35,989 bases of DNA from a virus: IMG/VR virus record IMGVR_UViG_3300042541_001125, positions 1-35,989 of that record; one strand, written 5' to 3'. The notes beneath the pieces were generated by a model. It did not search any database. It was given only the letters and a program-made list of their open reading frames with translations, and was not told the DNA's origin. Positions within the stretch are counted from its first letter, which is position 1; the number at the start of each line of letters is the position of its first letter. A program made the position numbers and the translations under genes. Below, one piece after another: positions 28,322-35,989 of the stretch.

Positions 28322-30034
28322 TTAATATATTTTTGTTAACTTAAATTGATTTGTAAACACATTATAAGGTTCTTTGTAGTCAATTACAGCATAATTTTTT
28401 TCATCAAAATAATCTAGCTTAGTAATTTCACATAGTTTACCATCAATTATCACAAAGTTTTTGTTTAAAATACCTACAAATTCAGCACTAGTTATTTTTA
28501 TTTTAACACCTTTTTTAATTATGTATTGGTATATTTCTGGATTATTAATGTAATGAAACTTATCCCAAAGATATGTAGGTGTAAGAACTTCTTGATTTTC
28601 TCTAGCACCAAATGCTTTATCCCACATAAATATTTTAGTAGTGGAAAAGAACGCATCTGTAATCTGTATTGCACCATATTTATTTTTCTTAGCAACAAGT
28701 CCAGTTTTACCAAGTGATAATTTGTCTATAGCCTTGTATAGCCCCAAGAATTGCTTTTCTAACCATGTTAGCTTATCTTTTCTCTTAGCAAGTGCAAATG
28801 GTATCGTTTTTTCTTGAAGTCCTTTTATAAGGTTTAATTTAGGGTCTGTAGGTTTAGTTGTATCTAGTGAGTATTCTGCTAAGTTATGCTCAAAAGCATC
28901 AAGTGTGTTATAATCTGAATAGTCAGTTAAATAATGGATGTAGTATCTTTTGAATAGTTTACTAAAGTCATACTCGAAGGCATTAACCCTATCTGCTTGA
29001 ACTACAAGTGAAGACGATAATTGTTGGTTAGCATTTACACCCCAATAATCCCATCTTTCTAATTGTACAAGTCCATTTTGTACTTTAGTTTTAGCATTAA
29101 ACATATTTTCCATTGCATATATTAAACTACCTAAAGTTCCAACTGTATCACTTGCTTGTGGGAACGCTTTGTTTAATCCAGTACCAAAATCACCAGAGAA
29201 TACATCGTACCATTTTACATTTGTTCTATTTTGTGGAACTGGAAGTATTACCATGTCTTTATAATCACCTTCTAAGATTGAAGATTTAAACGTAAATCCT
29301 AAGTGGTTACAACCTTTTTTAAGTAATTCTATTGCTGTACTTGCTTTTAGTATGTTTAATGGTGGGTTTAATAATCTATATATTTCAGCACCTAAAACGC
29401 CTGCTTGATAAAGTAATATAGCAAAAAATGCTAGTGCGATAATTAATCTAGCCGCCGCTATAAGTATGCTTTTATAATCTGGACTAATTACGGGGCCTAC
29501 TGCTGAAATACCAATAAAAGGTAATGTTAAGAAACCAAGGTCGGAAGCTCTTTCTTTTACCTCTCTAGCTTGTTGTGCAATAGACATAGATATAGTAAAT
29601 AGTCCTAAAGAAGCCATTAAAGCGCGCGCATTTGCATCTTGTGGCAATATCTGATACTTTATATCAATACCAGTAATTGGATTAGATAAATGAACTAAAT
29701 CCCATATTAAAGTTTCTGCTTTATCAAAGAATTGGTCGTGTCCTAAGTAGTTTTTAAGTGTAACGTGTACTTTATTGTCGTATATCTTTAATTCGCTAGT
29801 TAAGTCTATAAAGTATTCAATAGATTGTTGTGCAAATTCAATTTCATAAGGTATTCCTTCTAATAGTTTGCCTTGACTAATATGGTCTTTTACAATCTTA
29901 TTTCCTTCCCTTGAAAGTACAACTGTATCAGTAGTCATCTTTTGTTGATCTACACGTGCATCAAAGTCAATAGAAACACCAATATCGAATCTATTATCTG
30001 GAGATATTTCTTGTCCTTTTATTTTATGCTTCAT
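28322..30034 (-). CDS. Distal tail / hub-like protein with internal membrane segment
   Basis: A 570-residue protein directly after the tape measure, the place of distal tail or hub proteins. The N-terminal part is beta-rich (FDIGVSIDFDARVDQQKMTT). Residues about 135-225 contain several hydrophobic helices, including SILIAAARLIIALAFFAILL. The remainder is mixed with many aromatic residues (YYIHYLTDYSDYNTLDAF). The internal hydrophobic block is unusual in a tail hub and could enter the host membrane during DNA entry. Family not certain. Confidence 0.65.
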   Translation of the reverse strand: MKHKIKGQEISPDNRFDIGVSIDFDARVDQQKMTTDTVVLSREGNKIVKDHISQGKLLEGIPYEIEFAQQSIEYFIDLTSELKIYDNKVHVTLKNYLGHDQFFDKAETLIWDLVHLSNPITGIDIKYQILPQDANARALMASLGLFTISMSIAQQAREVKERASDLGFLTLPFIGISAVGPVISPDYKSILIAAARLIIALAFFAILLYQAGVLGAEIYRLLNPPLNILKASTAIELLKKGCNHLGFTFKSSILEGDYKDMVILPVPQNRTNVKWYDVFSGDFGTGLNKAFPQASDTVGTLGSLIYAMENMFNAKTKVQNGLVQLERWDYWGVNANQQLSSSLVVQADRVNAFEYDFSKLFKRYYIHYLTDYSDYNTLDAFEHNLAEYSLDTTKPTDPKLNLIKGLQEKTIPFALAKRKDKLTWLEKQFLGLYKAIDKLSLGKTGLVAKKNKYGAIQITDAFFSTTKIFMWDKAFGARENQEVLTPTYLWDKFHYINNPEIYQYIIKKGVKIKITSAEFVGILNKNFVIIDGKLCEITKLDYFDEKNYAVIDYKEPYNVFTNQFKLTKIY

Positions 30035-30044
30035 AATATTTTAT

Positions 30045-32939
30045 TTAAGAGAATCTTGAAATGTTACGAACTTTTGTATTACCAGACTTCTTAGTTTCTA
30101 CAATGTGCATTACACCATTCAATATTTCAGCTACTTCTACTTGGTTCTCTGGTTTGTTTTTAATTACATTTTTTAAGTCTTGTAATTCAGAAATAATCAT
30201 ATCCGTCCCCCATGAACCAACATTTAATTGCATTGCACCCTCACCTTTACGCATTACCTCACCTCTACGGAAGTCTTCTGCTAATTTAGCAATTTCATAC
30301 GTAGTCATGTTACCAGTCATTGCAGAAAGTTTAGGATTCAATACTTTTTCAGAGCCATCTACGCGTACAATGTAACCATCTTGACCTTGCATATGTGCTT
30401 TACCTAAAGATTCAGCAATATTAGTTTCAGTACCATCAATAAATGTAGGTAAACTAGCGACAAATTGATTTAGTAAAGTAACATCAGTAAGTGTTTTTGT
30501 AAATGGATTCTCTCCTACCTTAGCATTTTGAATGTTATTAGAATACGCTTGGAATACAGCCATTGCCATTTGAAGTCTTTGTATTGACCTTTGCTCGTTT
30601 ATTCTTTGTTTTTCATTCTCTATTTGTTGTTTATCAATAACAGCCAAAGACTCTTGCGCTTGAATACTTCCAGATACAGCTTTTTGACGTAAGAAGTCAG
30701 CTTGTGTAGACATACGTTGCATACGCTTATCTAACACATCCATTCTACGTTCTGCTAACTTCACATAATATTCTAAAGACTTTTGAATAATATTATTTAC
30801 TGCTTCTGCGGTAGTTTTAATTCTGTCAAGTCTTTCTTCTTCTTTTTTTGTTTTTTTATCTTCTTCAGCTTCATAATATTTAGTCCATTCTGCATCTAAT
30901 TGTTGCATTATATTATTACGTTTTTTTATTTCAGATGAAGTAATAGCAGTCTTTTCTTGTTCATTTGCAAGTGTATTAACTGCACCTTGTATTTTGTAAT
31001 CTTTTTCTAAATCTTTTATTGCATTTTCATATTGCTTTTTCTTATCAAGAAATTTTTTATCTTTTTTATCTAAAGCATTCATATCTTTCTCTAAATCTTT
31101 CTTTTTAGATTCAAATTCTGATTTTCTAGCATTTTCATTTGCTACATACTCTTTTTCTCTCGCTTCTTGACGCAATTTTCCACTTTCTTTTAAAAGTCTT
31201 TCAATCTCTTTTAATTCTCCATCACCAACTTGACTAATATTATCTAATTGTTTTTGAACTTCACTTTCTAAATCACTTTCATTTTTAAGAACTCTTGCTT
31301 TTTCGTGTAATTCAATTAATTTAGCTACTATCTCTAAATATTTTGAAGTATATAAATTAAGGTCTTTTTGACTTAAAATTTGTTTTTCATTATTTGTATT
31401 TGTTTTTTCTTGGGGTACTAATCCATTTTTCCTAATCTCATTTATTTGTTGATCTAATTCTAAATTTTGTTTTGACAAAACCATTTTTCTGCGTTCTGTA
31501 TAATCCAAAACTTCTTCATTATTTCTTATAGATTCTAATATTTGAGTTTGTTTTACTCTTAAATTAGCTTCATCTTCATATCTATATTTGCCAAAATTTG
31601 TTCTTCTTAAAATTTCTTGTTCATCAATTTGTTTATTAACATCAATTAAATCTTTATTTAATTTAATTAAATTTTGTTGTGCTTTGTATGCTTTTTCTTG
31701 CACAATCTCAAATCTTTCTAATTTCTTTTTTCTATCAAATTCATAATCTTTTAATAATATATATTCACGCATAGCAGTATTTACTTGCATTTGAAAATCG
31801 GCTTCATCTTTAATGTTTTTTAAAGTAGTGCCGTAATCATTATTCATTGTTTTAATTAATTCAGCACGTTCTTTACTTCCATTATTTGTTTGCCTTAATG
31901 CATATAAAAGACTTATATATAAAGAAGTTTCTTTGCTTATATATTCACCATGTTCTTTTTGCTCCTTACTTAATCGTTTTTGTTTTTTATTCATTTCTTC
32001 TAACTCCTTGTTTGCAGGATTTAAAGCATTAGAAACCCAATCAATCATTTTAGCACCATATAATGTCAATAAAGTAACACCTAAACTTAATGCTGTACCC
32101 CATGAAAATATAGAAGCACCTAATTGAGATAAAGCAGATTTTGTTTCTAAACCTTGTGATTTTAAATCTACATTTGCTTTTTTTATTTTTTGCAATTCAT
32201 CAAAAAATATTGGTAAATTGTTGGAAATTGCCATAAATCCAGTTTGAACTGAATTTGCAAAGGCTGGAAATTCACGTGTAAGTTGATTTACCGAATTGCT
32301 TAATCCATTCCACCCACTTGCATAATTACCTACATTTCTTTGGTGATTTCCCATAGATACATCAACCTTTTTTAAAGCTGAATCGTAAGTATTTATACGT
32401 TTTTCAAGTACACTATAACGAAATTCTTCTTTTGCTGTTAATTGTGCGCCTAATTCTTTTTTTATTGCTAAATCTCTATATTCAGAACGTAGTTTACCAA
32501 GAAAACCATTTACTCTTGCATATGCAGATGATAAAGCTGTAGTTGCTTTTATTTCACGTTCTGTAGCTTTTGTTTTTCGTTCTTGCTCACGAGAAGATAT
32601 TGCATTTGCTTTTGCTTCTTCCGTTTTTGTTTTTGCATTTAATAAATTTGCTTTTGCTTCAGTTTCTGTTCTTATCTTAATAACCTTTTCTAATTCTTGC
32701 TCAATTTTAACTTGTTCTTTAAGCATTTTATTAGCTTGTTCACTTGCTTTTAAAAATTCATTTATTGATTTTGTATCACTAAATTTTGAAGATTTTAATA
32801 TTTCTTGTGTTGCTTTTGCGGTAGTAACATATTCTGCATTCAAAGATTTTAATTGCTCCTCTAATTTTTGCGCAGATTTAATAGTATTTTCAAATATATT
32901 TTGTTCAATTATATCTGAACTTTGTATTTTTTCACTCAT
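30045..32939 (-). CDS. Tail tape measure protein
   Basis: A 964-residue protein, the longest of the window. It is helical and Lys/Glu/Gln-rich with long coiled-coil blocks, and has one hydrophobic stretch (SWGTALSLGVTLLTLYGAKM, about 270-290). The C-terminal FIDGTETNIAESLGKAHMQG and GYIVRVDGSEKVLNPKL are a recurrent ending in tape measures of Bacteroidota phages. It sets tail length; at about 0.15 nm per residue, a known rule for siphophages, the tail should be near 145 nm. Confidence 0.9.
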   Translation of the reverse strand: MSEKIQSSDIIEQNIFENTIKSAQKLEEQLKSLNAEYVTTAKATQEILKSSKFSDTKSINEFLKASEQANKMLKEQVKIEQELEKVIKIRTETEAKANLLNAKTKTEEAKANAISSREQERKTKATEREIKATTALSSAYARVNGFLGKLRSEYRDLAIKKELGAQLTAKEEFRYSVLEKRINTYDSALKKVDVSMGNHQRNVGNYASGWNGLSNSVNQLTREFPAFANSVQTGFMAISNNLPIFFDELQKIKKANVDLKSQGLETKSALSQLGASIFSWGTALSLGVTLLTLYGAKMIDWVSNALNPANKELEEMNKKQKRLSKEQKEHGEYISKETSLYISLLYALRQTNNGSKERAELIKTMNNDYGTTLKNIKDEADFQMQVNTAMREYILLKDYEFDRKKKLERFEIVQEKAYKAQQNLIKLNKDLIDVNKQIDEQEILRRTNFGKYRYEDEANLRVKQTQILESIRNNEEVLDYTERRKMVLSKQNLELDQQINEIRKNGLVPQEKTNTNNEKQILSQKDLNLYTSKYLEIVAKLIELHEKARVLKNESDLESEVQKQLDNISQVGDGELKEIERLLKESGKLRQEAREKEYVANENARKSEFESKKKDLEKDMNALDKKDKKFLDKKKQYENAIKDLEKDYKIQGAVNTLANEQEKTAITSSEIKKRNNIMQQLDAEWTKYYEAEEDKKTKKEEERLDRIKTTAEAVNNIIQKSLEYYVKLAERRMDVLDKRMQRMSTQADFLRQKAVSGSIQAQESLAVIDKQQIENEKQRINEQRSIQRLQMAMAVFQAYSNNIQNAKVGENPFTKTLTDVTLLNQFVASLPTFIDGTETNIAESLGKAHMQGQDGYIVRVDGSEKVLNPKLSAMTGNMTTYEIAKLAEDFRRGEVMRKGEGAMQLNVGSWGTDMIISELQDLKNVIKNKPENQVEVAEILNGVMHIVETKKSGNTKVRNISRFS

Positions 32940-32940
32940 A

Positions 32941-33384
32941 TCAATTAATATTACTTTGTTTTTCGTATTCTTCTAGTATTGAATAAAACTCTGCTACAGT
33001 TATAACTTTCCAATCTAATCTATAACCTAACCATTTCCCTAAGTATATCAATGTTTTATCTATACTTAACCCTACTTCCGAAGTCTTTTGTAAAGATACA
33101 ATTTTTGCATCTTCTATTTCTATTTGTGTTAACTTGAAATCATCTTTTGTAATCAAAAACTCACATTGTAACAATGCTTTCTTTTTTATAACATCCAAAT
33201 ACTTCTTGTATTCTTTATTTATTCCACGTTTTTGCAATAATTCATCATGTAATTTACTAAAAGCAATATGATTATCTTTTTCTTCTTTAAGTTCTAAATG
33301 AATATATTTTACATCACCTTCAAGGCACTTTTGCCAATTAAACAATGGTATTTCTTCAATCGATTGATAGTGTCTTTCTTGCAT
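32941..33384 (-). CDS. Probable tail assembly chaperone
   Basis: A 147-residue helical protein (HLELKEEKDNHIAFSKLHDE, then KYLDVIKKKALLQCEFLITK) one base before the tape measure, the normal place of G/T-type chaperones. I found no slippery sequence for the usual frameshift; the 29-base overlap with the upstream gene is in a different frame and looks like simple overlap. No strong family match. Confidence 0.55.
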   Translation of the reverse strand: MQERHYQSIEEIPLFNWQKCLEGDVKYIHLELKEEKDNHIAFSKLHDELLQKRGINKEYKKYLDVIKKKALLQCEFLITKDDFKLTQIEIEDAKIVSLQKTSEVGLSIDKTLIYLGKWLGYRLDWKVITVAEFYSILEEYEKQSNIN

Positions 33385-33826
33385 ACTTAATCATTCTTAT
33401 TTTTATTTCATTCTTTAACGCTGTCATACTTTCTTCCGTTAAACCTACAATATCATTACCATATTGCTCAAATAGGTTTGTAGTGCCTAAAAAGTTGGTT
33501 TTATCTGCATCTGCATCAACTACAAATCCATCGTCCATTACTTTTATAAACATAGAGTTAAAAAACTCTCCAGTATCAAATAATGTGTAATGACTTCCAG
33601 CCTTTTTTGTAGGATTAATTTGTTCCGTAAGTTGTGAATACCTACCAATTACATTTCCTTTAGCATTTACTCCTAAGTCAATTAACTGGTGCTTTTGAAT
33701 TAAATATTCAATTACATATTCTTGAACTTCCTTATCAAATGAATAAAACCACGCATCAACTTGTTTGAGTAGTTTAACTTGTTTTAGTTTTTTACCTAAG
33801 TCAGTTTTAGCAAAAAGGTCTTTCAT
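33356..33826 (-). CDS. Tail completion / neck-type protein
   Basis: A 156-residue protein. Basic helical start (KTDLGKKLKQVKLLKQVDAW), then LTEQINPTKKAGSHYTLFDT and GEFFNSMFIKVMDDGFVVDA, then ADKTNFLGTTNLFEQYGNDI and a helical end. The sequence LFDTGEFFNSM is like the RDTGELxxS motif of Mu G / HK97 gp10-type tail completion proteins. It is between the major tail protein and the chaperone. Confidence 0.65.
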   Translation of the reverse strand: MKDLFAKTDLGKKLKQVKLLKQVDAWFYSFDKEVQEYVIEYLIQKHQLIDLGVNAKGNVIGRYSQLTEQINPTKKAGSHYTLFDTGEFFNSMFIKVMDDGFVVDADADKTNFLGTTNLFEQYGNDIVGLTEESMTALKNEIKIRMIKYARKTLSID

Positions 33827-33837
33827 AATTCAAAGGT

Positions 33838-33870
33838 AAAAAAAAAGAGGTACAAATTAATGTACCCCTT
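33838..33870 (-). terminator. Rho-independent terminator after the major tail protein
   Basis: On the minus strand AAGGGGTAC (33870-33862) pairs with GTACCTCTT (33853-33845), 9 base pairs with one wobble and 8-base loop, followed by about nine T residues. It would cut transcription between the major tail protein and the rest of the tail operon. Confidence 0.8.
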
Positions 33871-33891
33871 CCTTAAATGTTTACTTAAAAA

Positions 33892-34797
33892 CTAAGATAA
33901 CGGAGTAGTCAACTCTCCAGTATAGCCAGTTTTTGTAACAGTAGCAATAACAAAGTGTCCTAATGTTTGAGCAGAAAAGTTCAAAGTATATTCATCATTG
34001 CTATAAGTAGAACTTGTTATAGTAACTGTACTATTAGTGTTTCTATTTTTCAATGTAAAATTAGGTGCAATTAATCCTAATACTTTAATTGGATTTTTAG
34101 CCGTACCATAATTAAGCTCTGCTTTTAAAACTAAGGTAGTTGCAGTTGCACTTACTTTTGTTAATACTACATCTAATAATCCTTCAAGACTATTAAAGTC
34201 AAATGAATCAGTCGTATCAGATGGAGTTAATAACCACATTGTAGATTCATCAAATAATCTGTAGAAGTCAAATCCTACCATGATTTTTTGTACAGCAGAA
34301 TCTGTAGCAAACATCATTTTTGCTTCAAAAGATTCGTTATCTACTGGAATTGGGTATAATTTAGTTCCCTCTTTAGAACCAACTAAGTTTCCGTTAACAT
34401 CAACAATATATACACCAAAATCAACACAACGATTGTCGTGAATTTTACCTAATAATTGTGGAGTTTCGTTCCATAATTGTCCAGCAAAAGAACGCTTACC
34501 TTGTTTGATAAATACTTTACGTCCAGATGGTGCTTCTTCAAATGTAGAATCAGCTTTAGCTAACTCAACATTTTCAAATTGTGGAAGTGGAAACCATCTT
34601 TTAGAAGCATCAACTTGATTAATTAAAGCACTAAATACACTTGTATCAAAAGTAGTTGTTAAATCTAAAGAGTTTTTAGCACCAGTTGAATCTTGCAACG
34701 GAACTAAGATAAGTTTTGAGGTAACTGATTGAATCGTTACACAGCTTGGTCTACCAGTATTTGATAAACCAGAATCGCATTTACAGCCTAATGACAT
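33892..34797 (-). CDS. Major tail protein (tail tube)
   Basis: A 301-residue beta-rich protein. It starts SLGCKCDSGLSNTGRPSC with four cysteines, then LILVPLQDSTGAKNSLDLTT and strong strands; PQFENVELAKADSTFEEAPS and GRKVFIKQGKRSF match the N-terminal part of tail-tube proteins. The last 80 residues form an Ig-like domain (VTLKN-type strands, STYSNDEYTLNFSAQ). It lies after the capsid gene and is set apart by two terminators, as expected for an abundant virion protein. Confidence 0.75.
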   Translation of the reverse strand: MSLGCKCDSGLSNTGRPSCVTIQSVTSKLILVPLQDSTGAKNSLDLTTTFDTSVFSALINQVDASKRWFPLPQFENVELAKADSTFEEAPSGRKVFIKQGKRSFAGQLWNETPQLLGKIHDNRCVDFGVYIVDVNGNLVGSKEGTKLYPIPVDNESFEAKMMFATDSAVQKIMVGFDFYRLFDESTMWLLTPSDTTDSFDFNSLEGLLDVVLTKVSATATTLVLKAELNYGTAKNPIKVLGLIAPNFTLKNRNTNSTVTITSSTYSNDEYTLNFSAQTLGHFVIATVTKTGYTGELTTPLS

Positions 34798-34817
34798 ATT
34801 TTTAAAGTTTTAATGAT

Positions 34818-34846
34818 TAAAGAAAAGAAGGGGAGTTGCCCTCCCC
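34818..34846 (-). terminator. Terminator after the major capsid gene
   Basis: On the minus strand GGGGAG (34846-34841) pairs with CTCCCC (34835-34830) around a 5-base loop, followed by the T-rich stretch CTTCTTTTCTTT (34829-34818). The stem is short but GC-only at its base; termination may be partial and let the tail gene be read. Confidence 0.6.
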
Positions 34847-34853
34847 ATTCAAA

Positions 34854-35989
34854 TTATGGTTTTAATAATGCAGTTTTTGCAGTAGAGAAAGTTCCTTTAA
34901 CAAAAGCATTGTAGTGATTAGATTTCACATAATGAACCGCACGTGCTTCACACAAGATTGTCATTAAGTTTTTAGTGAAGTCATCATTTACATAACCAAC
35001 TTGGATATTCAAGTCTTCACGAATACGTAAGTTAGATTTAGTAAAGTCACCAACTAAGAAAGTACCAGCAGTCATACCAACATTTTCGATAACTGGAATA
35101 CCTTTAACTCTAGTAACTCCGTTAGCATCAACATATTGCATTGCATAAGTGTACTCACCAGTAGTTGTTTTAGTTAATTGCATTTTTACTGCATCTTCTG
35201 GATGAAGAACAATATAGTTAGCATTAAACAATCCAGTTTGGATTTGTGCGATTGCTACAGATAATACATCAAACTCATTAGGTAAAACATAAGCTAAAGC
35301 AAAGTTACCAGCCGCCCAAGCAACAGCATTTTGTAAGATACCAGTTAAGTTATCTCCAGCACCATCACCAGAAAGAATTTGAGAATCTAATTTCAATTCA
35401 ACGATTTCCATCAACTCATTGTTAATCTCATTACGCATGAATGGTAAATCAGCAATCATTTCTTTAGAAACTTTAATCCATGCTGTAACTTTTTTAACTG
35501 CTACAGAAGTTTCAACTACATTGAAGTCAGCTTGTGATTTCAAAGCACCCTCTGCTGTCATATCAGCACCACCTTCTTGTCCGCTAGACTGAATGTAAGT
35601 GATATACTTAGAAGTTGTACCAGAAGCATTAACTAATTGACGCAAGAAAGGCATTCTACGTGCAATACGAGTAACACCAGCTTCTAATTGCGATAAAGCA
35701 ACTGTACCACCAGAGTAGTTGTTCGTAATTGACATTGTACCTACTGCTTTCACATCAAGGTTCATCAAACCACCTTTTTCAGCAATATCCTTGATTTTGT
35801 CAATAGAGTCAGAGTAAGCATCAGCAATAGCTTGTCCGATAGATTTCAAACTAACATTTTTAGAAGTTTTTTCTTCTTTCATTCCTTCTACTAAACCTTC
35901 CAATTTTGCAATTGCAGATTTAACTTCGGAGTTGTCAGATTTACCTTCTAAGTCTGTTAATTGATTTTTCAACGCTTCTAAGTCTGTTT
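34854..35989 (-). CDS. Major capsid protein, HK97 fold, 5' end cut by the window
   Basis: 377 residues are visible and the frame remains open at the right edge; the first potential start inside the window is a TTG at 35972, too late to be convincing. The visible N-terminus is a coiled coil (LKNQLTDLEGKSDN, AIAKLEGLVEG) as in the delta/scaffold domain that the prohead protease removes. The mature domain has GGADMTAEGALKSQADFNVV, KKVTAWIKVSKEMIADLPF and LDSQILSGDGAGDNLTGIL, all typical of HK97-fold capsids. The missing part is probably the first few tens of residues. Confidence 0.93.
   Translation of the reverse strand, partial: TDLEALKNQLTDLEGKSDNSEVKSAIAKLEGLVEGMKEEKTSKNVSLKSIGQAIADAYSDSIDKIKDIAEKGGLMNLDVKAVGTMSITNNYSGGTVALSQLEAGVTRIARRMPFLRQLVNASGTTSKYITYIQSSGQEGGADMTAEGALKSQADFNVVETSVAVKKVTAWIKVSKEMIADLPFMRNEINNELMEIVELKLDSQILSGDGAGDNLTGILQNAVAWAAGNFALAYVLPNEFDVLSVAIAQIQTGLFNANYIVLHPEDAVKMQLTKTTTGEYTYAMQYVDANGVTRVKGIPVIENVGMTAGTFLVGDFTKSNLRIREDLNIQVGYVNDDFTKNLMTILCEARAVHYVKSNHYNAFVKGTFSTAKTALLKP

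Noticed and set aside
28317-28324. TAAATTTG box before the small coiled-coil tail gene
   Set aside because: Only 4 bases before the ATG and without a TTG box; it overlaps the end of the upstream gene's stop context. Probably chance in AT-rich DNA.
33356-33384. Programmed frameshift joining the tail completion and chaperone genes
   Set aside because: The overlap contains no slippery heptamer on the coding strand, and the second gene has its own ATG.
33831-33838. TACCTTTG box before the tail completion gene
   Set aside because: It matches TAnnTTTG but is only 4 bases from the ATG and overlaps the T run of a terminator. A leaderless start would be needed; there is no TTG box.
1-35989. Integrase, repressor, CRISPR array, insertion sequence
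   Set aside because: No tyrosine or serine recombinase motifs, no CI-like repressor pair, no regular spacer array and no transposase-like frame were seen. The repeats found are short and irregular.

Overview
The window is almost a complete genome of a long-tailed (siphovirus-like) double-stranded DNA phage of a Bacteroidota host, most likely a Flavobacterium-type bacterium. The reasons are: very AT-rich DNA; A-rich leaders without Shine-Dalgarno sequences before most start codons; repeated matches to the Bacteroidota promoter -7 element TAnnTTTG, twice with a TTG box exactly 19 bases upstream; and an HK97-type head (terminase, portal, protease, capsid) with one major tail protein, a tape measure and no contractile sheath. 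Size, base composition and tape-measure length resemble, from memory, the Flavobacterium siphovirus 11b; I could not check this. I see no integrase, repressor, tRNA or CRISPR array, so a virulent lifestyle is likely. Both ends of the window cut genes.

Nearly every gene is on the minus strand, so transcription reads from high to low coordinates. The right end holds the structural and lysis block: major capsid (cut at the edge), major tail protein, tail completion protein, a probable chaperone, tape measure, baseplate and fibre proteins, a membrane GAF-like protein, a holin candidate and an M15 endopeptidase. A terminator at about 19.3 kb closes it. A promoter at 19255 then starts a short operon with a zinc-binding protein, a cytosine-C5 methyltransferase and an HNH homing endonuclease. 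It ends at a remarkable structured element (16.83-16.94 kb) that looks like a small RNA or a regulated terminator, directly ahead of the replication genes (initiator, RecA-fold helicase, GIY-YIG protein).

A strong promoter at 14045 drives recombination genes (ERF annealing protein, YqaJ/lambda-type exonuclease), an exported glucosaminidase and small proteins down to a terminator at 10.9 kb. Two gene-free stretches follow. The one at 10.4-10.95 kb has iteron-like repeats; the one at 7.7-8.5 kb has reversed GC skew, repeats and a possible decayed gene. Between them lies a run of very small genes, including a lipoprotein and a helix-turn-helix protein, two of which share a nearly identical 46-bp leader. 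A second strong promoter at 7696 drives an OB-fold ssDNA-binding-like protein, small membrane proteins, a MazG-like pyrophosphohydrolase, a DUF3310 protein and both terminase subunits.

At the left end the portal gene is the only gene on the plus strand. It is a single-gene transcription unit facing the terminase across a pair of terminators, and it is divergent from the prohead protease. After the protease come head-tail connector genes that run off the left edge, probably toward the capsid gene at the right edge if the molecule is circular or circularly permuted.

Together the genes give a self-sufficient replication and recombination module, host and DNA modification functions, a packaging motor, a head, a long flexible tail and a two-enzyme lysis system. 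The most unusual points are the pseudoknot-like RNA element, the inverted portal cistron, two separate iteron sets and many genes under 60 codons.
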